The notes under the pieces: generated by a model
What the model saw: the letters and a program-made list of their open reading frames with translations, nothing else
Database searches by the model: none
What the model was told of the DNA's origin: nothing
Program-made: the position numbers and the translations under genes
In this document: positions 45,609-53,900 of the stretch, piece after piece
Layout of the letters: each line of letters begins with the position of its first letter
Numbering within the stretch: position 1 is the first letter of the stretch
Assembly (NCBI GenBank): GCA_016648135.1
Contig: JADDOH010002133.1
Span: 1 to 64,000, forward strand
Origin: Agrypnia vestita
Taxonomy: Eukaryota > Arthropoda > Insecta > Trichoptera > Phryganeidae
Direction of reading: 5' to 3'
Length of the DNA stretch: 64,000 bases

Positions 45609-46069
45609 AAAATATTTATGCTTTATGAAAATTATAAATCAGGTTCTTATTTATGTACATGTAAAGAAAAATGCTACTACTTTGTCAGTATAAATACAGC
45701 TTTTATTTTAGCAGCAGGTGCAGCAACTTCTGTACTACAATCAGCGTCTTGCCGTGCGTCCTGCTCTAACACTACTCATTATAAACTGTACCATGTAGTC
45801 ATTAATTTACTTGAATACTGACTGTCGTAACTTTAGTATGGAATTGACAATCTAATCGCCCTAATAATTTTCTCCGACTTCGAGGTACATATGAGGGGAT
45901 TACAAAGCAAAGCGCTACTATGTTTTGTAACAAGAAACGGGACGGCGTATTATACGCATAATTAATTATACGCATGTAATTATGTCACACAAAACAGATT
46001 CTTAAAACATGTTCATGTTTTCCAGGAGTATTTAATTAGAAGCATATAAATTTTAAATTCTCCGCTCTG

Positions 46070-46870
46070 GTTTCTGGGGCATTATGCTGTGTTTTAGCGA
46101 CTTTTCTCGCCGACATTTCGTATCCCATTACAGGGTTCATTCATCATCATTAGAAAACATAAACCAGAAGATTCTGAACGTCCGTGAACAACGAACGCGT
46201 GTAAGTACAATTTTAATTAAAAAAACGTTTATCTTCATTTCGTCCGTTTGATAGTGGCGCTATTGTTTATATTCCAGTCATATAATGTATTTGTTTCACT
46301 TCAAGTTGCAGTGTATTAAAATAAATTTACTTTTATATTTAAATGTGTTAGATTTTATATTTATACACGATTCTTTTCAATTAATTAATTTGTTAAATGA
46401 TTTAAAGTGTGCGTTTTTAATTCTGTATGTTGTTAGCTTCTGCAAAATAAAAAGTGTATTATAAATAAACATTTGTAATATAACATACGTATGAATAAAA
46501 TAAATTAGAGAAATGTGCCTTAGAACCCAGAGTTCAATCTGTCTTGTTTTTTAATATTCCTTACTCGTTCCTTCCAGGGATGTCAACTTTGCGATGTCAT
46601 GTGGTCTCATCATGGTACCGGCGCTTCAAAGTCAATCCGCAGAGATAGTGATCAGACAACAGATGAAACATACACACAACACATAACCCCGACACGGTAT
46701 TGCCACGTAACACAGAAACACCAAGCTTTCGACACGGTATTGCTTGCCAATACTTAACCACAACATCAACACTCACAACACATCAGCCCTGATGATGGAC
46801 CCCGCAATGGGATCCGAAACGTCGGCCAGAAAGGTCGTAAGAACGCGGTATGATACCTAAGAAGACACAA
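46070..46870. repeat. Hammerhead-like repeat pair downstream of unit 4
   Basis: A decayed minus copy (46107-46150) and a well-kept plus copy with core 46789-46823 (CTGATGA ... GAAACGTC) flank about 450 bp of AT-rich DNA. Confidence 0.6.
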
Positions 46871-47640
46871 ACCAGAAGATTCTGGCTGGCCATTTTTTTT
46901 AAACTTCTATTTTCATGTTATATATTTAGCCAAGACACAAATCGCCCGAATACAGCAGATGATCTTATATAATTTCCTTTAGAGTCCGTACATTTTAGGA
47001 AAGCCCTTTGCATTAGCGTAAGTAACAGCGCGTATACAAAAACTCGTAACATAATTTTTTTGAGTAAATGATAGACGCATAAAATAAATATAAATAGCAT
47101 TTTATTTTCTAAACCTAAAGAAAGCATGGATAAATACACGTTTTATAAGAAAATCTCATTCTGCTTTCAAAATTAGTATGATTTCAAAATTGTTAATTAA
47201 ATTAAATCAAAAAACATTGATTTTATGCTTTTTATTGAAAATTAAAACTTACAAGTGAATCAATTTTTATATCAAATACCTATGTCATTGATATTAATCA
47301 TTTATCAAAATATGTAATTCTCTACGTAACAATGTCGGTACCGGGTGGCTCAAATAATAATGTGGTTTAATATAATAATGAGGTATAAGAAGCAAAAAAG
47401 CATAATTCTCATTTTAATAATGTTCATCACTAACGTTATCAAGACGCTACTCTAGTTAGCGTTGTTCTCACAGCCTTAACAGGCGGCCGAAATATAGTAC
47501 GTCATTTTTGACGAGTTAGCTAGTTTAAAATAAATAAACAAACAGGTACAATTGTGGTTAAATGGTTTCAAAATCAGATTTATAAACTATTGTCGTCTGT
47601 ATCGGACTTCCTTGAATCCTCATTTAATTTTATATTGAAT
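46871..47640. other. Intergenic AT-rich DNA before unit 5
   Basis: No recognisable gene or transposon. Confidence 0.4.
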
Positions 47641-47733
47641 TAATTTATAGATGTATGATAGAAACATTGAGTTTATTCCATAACGCAGGTTCCATAAAGC
47701 GTATTTTAAATAAATCAAAAACATTTCTTATTC

Positions 47734-47785
47734 GTCTATGGACTACATACCGCTCTTGTCTGTGGTCGGCTACCACTTGACGTTC
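47734..47785 (+). promoter_or_regulatory. Paired octamer element upstream of A5
   Basis: GTCTATGG (47734-47741) and GTCTGTGG (47758-47765), 24 bp apart, then TCGGCTACCACTTGACGTT. Confidence 0.6.
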
Positions 47786-47808
47786 TTTGGCTCGCTGGTA
47801 CTATAACC

Positions 47809-47956
47809 ATGAACCGTGCTGTGCCGGATGTTCCTGCCGTCAAGCCTGAGCCGCGATCTCCTTCCGAAAGTGGCCGCGAAGAAGGTGGTGGATTCCTCTT
47901 CATTGATATAAAGCAGGAATGCTCGGGGTATCCCTGGGAGACTGACCAGCGCGCCG
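47809..47956 (+). CDS. Exon A5 (start exon, unit 5)
   Basis: 148 nt. MNRAVPDVPAVKPEPRSP and FIDIKQEC, with acceptor Lys at residues 12 and 35. Donor CCG|GTAAGG. Confidence 0.8.
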
Positions 47957-50900
47957 GTAAGGAGTTGATTTCTGTACGGTAGTAATTAATGAAGTAACCT
48001 CAGGGTTCTGTTTCGTACATGGTCTCGATAATGTCCAAAATGAGACTGAATTTCTCCACACAAGAGCAGAGAAACCATAGTTGATGGTAAGCTCGAGCTA
48101 CACAACTTCTGCCTGGCGACACTTTCATGAGGGACATAGAAACACAAAAGCTACTAATGAAAATAGAGGCTAACGTGATTGAAAATTATTGTGGCAATGG
48201 TGATAGTTTTAATGAATAACTTATATGTTGTATAAACATTTAATGAAAAGATGATTTATTTTAAAATCCCCACTCCTAAGGCACCAAAGCCGATCTTTTC
48301 AAAAGCGTAGTCGAGTATCCTGACTTCGAAATTGAAATCAATTGTTTAGGAGGCTAGTATTAAAAAAAATTATAACACTTTACAGTTTCGAAATTTTCAT
48401 TACACATTTTGACATTTGAATAACTTTATCTAGGGACAAAGCAATAGACAAGAGAAAAAAATTGTAATAATAAATTCGACGGATATTTTATCCATGAATA
48501 ACACCAAATGTTTATGCATACCATAGATATAAGAGACAAAACTTCTCGAATCGAAAGGCTTGAGTGACTAGCTTCTATCTCGGCACACTATTTTTGCTTC
48601 GGCTACATTCATACATCTTCCCATGCATGTTCTACGGTATTTGAGGCTTTTAACAGGGCCATCTTCCAATACTTGTAGAATCTGATCATAAAATGTTAAA
48701 TTTAGTTGAATCGTACAAATTTAATAATTTTTACGATTCAATTGGGTTAGCTTTTGTTTACTAATGCACTTCGATGATTCGGCCGACGACGAGATTTTGG
48801 ATTTTTTTCCATTATGAACAAATGATTTTTTTTAAAACGTGGTTTACGTTAGCTCCAAAGTTGACGCCAACTTGTTCGTGGTAAAGCGTTCACACATTCA
48901 AGTTAAAAATAGCTTCCCTCTATTTATTTTGGTATTTTTTATATATTTTTTAACGATATTTACGCTTTGTTATTTTTTTTGCTTTGCATTTCTCTGCATT
49001 TGGTTATATTATAGTGTTTTGTTATGATTTTATTTTGTGCTTTGATATTTTCTTTGAAATAAATTCTTGTTTTCATAACGCATCCCAGGAACAGTGAAGT
49101 GGTTTGTGCAGTTTCCTCGGCGCGTCACACGAGTACTTTTGCTTCGTCAGCGGCGTAGCAAGGAAACTGCTTTAGCATTAAAACAATGCCGAAAATGCAG
49201 GGCCGATACGGGAACTTTTTCTCGTAGAACGGTCCCGCGTCTGTGGTGGGTCTCACTTCACCCCCCTCATATAAAATCAATGTTAAAAGTTAAGTATCCC
49301 GGCGAATGTGTGGCCGGTGTATCGACATAGCCCCTACCCCTATGGCCTATGTTGGTTCCAATGCTATTTTGTCGATCTCTCACATTGGACGAACAGTGTT
49401 GCCGCCAACGTTGGGCCTAATATGTGGAGCCGACCATAAGGTGCATTAGCAAAATCTAAGATTTTATTATTTCACGAGGTTTTTCTCTTTTCTGTATTTT
49501 GTGCTTTGTCCTTAGATAAAGTGGTTCAAATGTCAACATTTATGTTGAAAATTTAGTAACTTTAAAATATAATGACATTTTGAAAATTCCTACCAATCAA
49601 TTGTATTTTTTTAAACTTGGACACTAAACTATACCGGGGACACTTGCTCTCGAAAATATTGGCGTTGAAACCCATATTTAGAACTTACAACATACTTTTA
49701 TCTCAGTTGGAAGGTGGCGGTTATGTTTCTATATCATGATGTTCACGACGTTATTGATTCAGTTGGTAATAGTGAAGTATAAAGCTTCGACGATTTTTTG
49801 TTGGTAGAAAACGCAAAAATCTACGCTTTTTTCTTAACTGTTGTTATCACTACTGATCTTGTTACCCGCCATAAGAAATGTTACCGTGCTAATGAGAATG
49901 GCGAGAAAATAACTCCTACCACAAAAATAAGGAATCTGACGAACTTTAAACTTTAGAGTCACGAAACTCTGTTACACATAGAAATCTCAGTGTTTCCTCG
50001 AATATAAGACCGGTCTTATATTAATTTCATAGCCAAAAACGAACTAGGTCTTACTTTCGATGTAGGTTTTATTTTTGTAAGGAAAACCAAAAGTACAAAG
50101 ATACACCCAACTTTCGTTTTATCGTTTTATACGGTGGATACGTTCCAGCAAAATCCTTGTAAAAGAAAACCTCGCATTGTGAACATAAATATGGTCTATC
50201 CTCAGTATGCGTAAGCGCATGACTTCTTAAGCTTGACTTTTGATTACAAGAATAATTGAATTGTGAACATGTAAAAGGTTTTTCGCCAGAGTGCGTAAGG
50301 ACATGTCTTTTTTAATTTGATTTCTCAATGCACGAATAATTCATTGTGAACATGAAAAAGGCTTTTCCCCAGTGTGCTCATACGCATTTTTTTTCTAAAT
50401 CTGACTTTTGTTTGCAAGATAATTGCAGTATGAACATGAAAAAGGTTTTTTCTCAGTGTGTTTAAGGATATGAATAATTAAATTTGATTTGCGTTTGCAT
50501 GAATAATTGCACTGTGGACAATAAAAAGACTTTTCCCCGGTGTGCTTATGAGCATGGTTTTTTAAATCTGTCTTTCGTTTGCAAGAATAGTTGCACTTTG
50601 AACATAAATAAGGTTTATCCTCAGTATGCGTAAGCGCGTGATTTTTTAAGCTTGACTTTTGATAATAAGAATAATTGCATTGAACATGATAAAAGTTTTT
50701 CGCCAGTGTGCAAGAGGACATGTATTTTTAAATTTGATTTTTGAATGCATGAATAATTGCACTGTGAACATGAAAAAGGCTTTTCACCAGTGTGCTTATA
50801 TGTATGTTTTTTAAATCTGACTCGTTTGCAAGAATAATTTCATTCTGAACATAAATAAGGTTTATACTCGGTATGCGTAAATGCGTGATTTAGATAGGTC

Positions 50901-53900
50901 TTATTTTCGAAGTAGGTCAAAGGTAAAACCATCCTGAAAAATCGTGGAAGGTCTTACTTTCGAGGTAGGTCTTATATTCGAGGAAACACGGTAGCAGGAG
51001 GACCTTGCGAAACAACATAAGTTTTACTTGTGTATTAATAATAAATAATGTTTTATGCCCTTTTTCATTTCATTATCTTCTATTACGATCTCATTGTTTC
51101 TGTTTCTCTGCAGGGGACTGTGGCGGGAGGCTGGGGACTACAGGGACTGGACTCCCTGCCCCGCACCTGGCTGCCGTCAAGCCTGAACCAGGGTCGAACC
51201 AAGACGAAGCCGAAGGATCGCATAACACTGATAGAGAAATAGTTATTCCAGACATAAAACGGAAATGCTCGGAGTATACCAGTAATCCCAACGAACTCCC
51301 CGGTATACACATGGCATTCTTGGAATATAATTTGTGAAATAATTGTTTTTACTTTTGTTTAGCTGTGACATTTCGGTCGAACGAGGCAAGTGAGTCACTC
51401 GAGTAAATATTGAATGACTGAGGGGATAGGAGGGATCTTCTTGTGACCCCGGCTCCTCAGTGTGCGTTAGGAAAAGTAGATGTCTTCGAATTTATTCTAA
51501 AGGAGATGTCTTATAAAACATTTATTCTTCTATTCGTCCATTGCCAAAACATCGGAACCTTCCATCAAAAAGATTTAGCATCCATCGAAAATTGACCCAC
51601 GGCTTATCTTTTATTATTGTTTCTGCTAATTTACAGGGTACTATGGTGGTAGGCTGGGGACTGCAGGAACCGTGCATGTTACGCCACACCTTACTGCCGT
51701 CAAACCTGAACCAGAGTCTAACCAAGGAGAAGACGGCGGATCGCATTACACTGATATAGACATAAAAATTCCAGATATAAAGCGGGAATGCTCGGAGTTT
51801 ACCAGTAGTGCCAACGAGCATCCCGGTAAGTACACGAAATTGAATTTTTTTTTTAATTTATAGGCCCGACGAAGGTGCCGGGAATCAACAGACTGGTGGT
51901 GGTGAATCTTATGAATGCTTGGAGATTTGCTAGCAATTAAATTGTGTATGAGTTCAATGTAGGTATGTATGAGACATGGGATTTTCCCATCTGAATGGAA
52001 GAATAGCCTGCTCAGTGTCATTCCAAAGGGCAACGACAAGCCACGATCTGATTCAGGCGCGTATCAGTAGATCACACTCTTTCCTGTTTTCGGGAAGGTG
52101 TTTGAAACGCTTGTAGGGTCAACGCCCCGTTGACTTATAAGCAAATATAACCAGTATTATATTTCCCACGACTCCTACAAAAAACGACGGAGATCACACG
52201 CGCATAAACGGAATTCGCTGACGGGGCGGTTACCACGCCAGGCGAAATTTTCCACGTCGGCACGTACACAAAAGCAAATACAGGGTATATAAAGCGGTAC
52301 ATCGGACTCCAATAATCAGTTCGTCACTGAGCCTCACGATCCGCGGTAGAGCTCTTCGGCGGCGCTCACAACACGCCGCGTCTCGCCAACACGACCCTCG
52401 CAGTCTGCCTCATCATCTTCATCAACGCCAAGCTGTCCACTCTGCACCAACCATCAAATATCATTGTCACCAACGCCATGCTGTCCATTCTGCATCAGTC
52501 CTCAAGTATCATCGTTATCAACGCCACGCTTTCCATTCTGCACCAGCTCTCAGGTATCATCTGTATCCACCCTACGCGGATCTCTAGCGATACAACGCCA
52601 GCTGTACACCGTTACGTCACACACCCACGAGCAGCTCTCCACAATCGTCACCGCTTCACTGACGTCAGATCTTATTAGCCGAGACCGCGAGCAGCATACA
52701 TATTTCTCCCTCCACTTTATTGAATAAAAGCACATTAAAAACCGATTTCTACATAGAGTTATTCCCTCTAAGTAAAATTCGGGGGATGGTGATCCCTTAA
52801 TTATAAATCTTTCTCAACCCATCATGTGATCAACCCATAACTGATGACATCCCATATGCTGATACGAAAAAGCCTGTGATCGACAGTTTAGCTTTATCCG
52901 CGGTACGTCCATGCCATTCAGTATGCACAGGGATGGGTGAAGACTTTCTGAACATTTCTGGTGCCTTCGACAACGCGTGGTGGTTGATGATCCTCACCAG
53001 TCTGAGGATAAGGCAAGCCCCACTGTATTTAAGTTTATACGTGATTATCTAAGTGAGAGATCTGTCGTCTATGACACCAGAGCGTCCTCGGGCCGACCCT
53101 GTGGAACGTCCTTTTCGACGATATTTTATTGCTGTCTTTGCCGGTGGGATGCGTTTGACTGAAACGTGAAAGTTGACTACCTATGCCTTTCTGCTGGTAT
53201 CTGCCGAGAGTCGGCGTGAGATTGAAAGCTGTGCGATAGGAATGATTGTAAATTGGTGTGCAAGGAATAAACTAACTCTCGCTCCTCGTAAAATAGTGGC
53301 CTCGATGCTCAGAGGTAGCCTGAGCAGGAAAAGGAACCCGACTATAACAATGGATGATGCTAGAGTGATGTTTGATCAGAAAGTGAAGTGTTTGGATGTT
53401 TTTGGATATCTCGGGTTCCTTTTTGGCCCATGTCAAGGCCATTTCAGAAAAAGTGGCGAATTTTCTTTGGCGCAATGAGGCGGATGATTTTCATCAAAAA
53501 GATTTAGCATCCATCGAAAATCGGCCCACGGCTTATCCTCTATTTTTTTTTTTTGCTTTTCTGCAGGGGAATACGGAGATAAGCTGGGGAATGTAGATGC
53601 CGTGCACACTGCCCCACACCTAGCTGCCATCAAACCTGAACCAGGGTTAAATCAGGGAGAAGGCGGCGCATCACATAGCACTGATATAAACATAATAATT
53701 CCAGATGTGAAACGGGAGTATACCAGTAATGCCAACGAGCATCCCGGTAAGTACATGGATTTCACGGAGTTATAATTTGTTTTTTGAAATAATAGTTCAG
53801 TCTGTTTCAATTTTACAAATAAGTAATGACAAAATTGTAATAAATATCAGCAGGGCAAATCGAAATATCAAAGTTTACAAAAACTGTTTTTTCGCGATTA

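Noticed and set aside
3696..47956. A exons as ZAD, BTB or KRAB domains
   Set aside because: The 49-residue A peptides lack the ZAD Cys pairs and any BTB or KRAB signature; the only repeated features are the two psi-K-x-E motifs.
53173..53478. Host gene at the 101-codon frame
   Set aside because: It matches the thumb-side region of R1-like reverse transcriptase and belongs to the dead retroelement.
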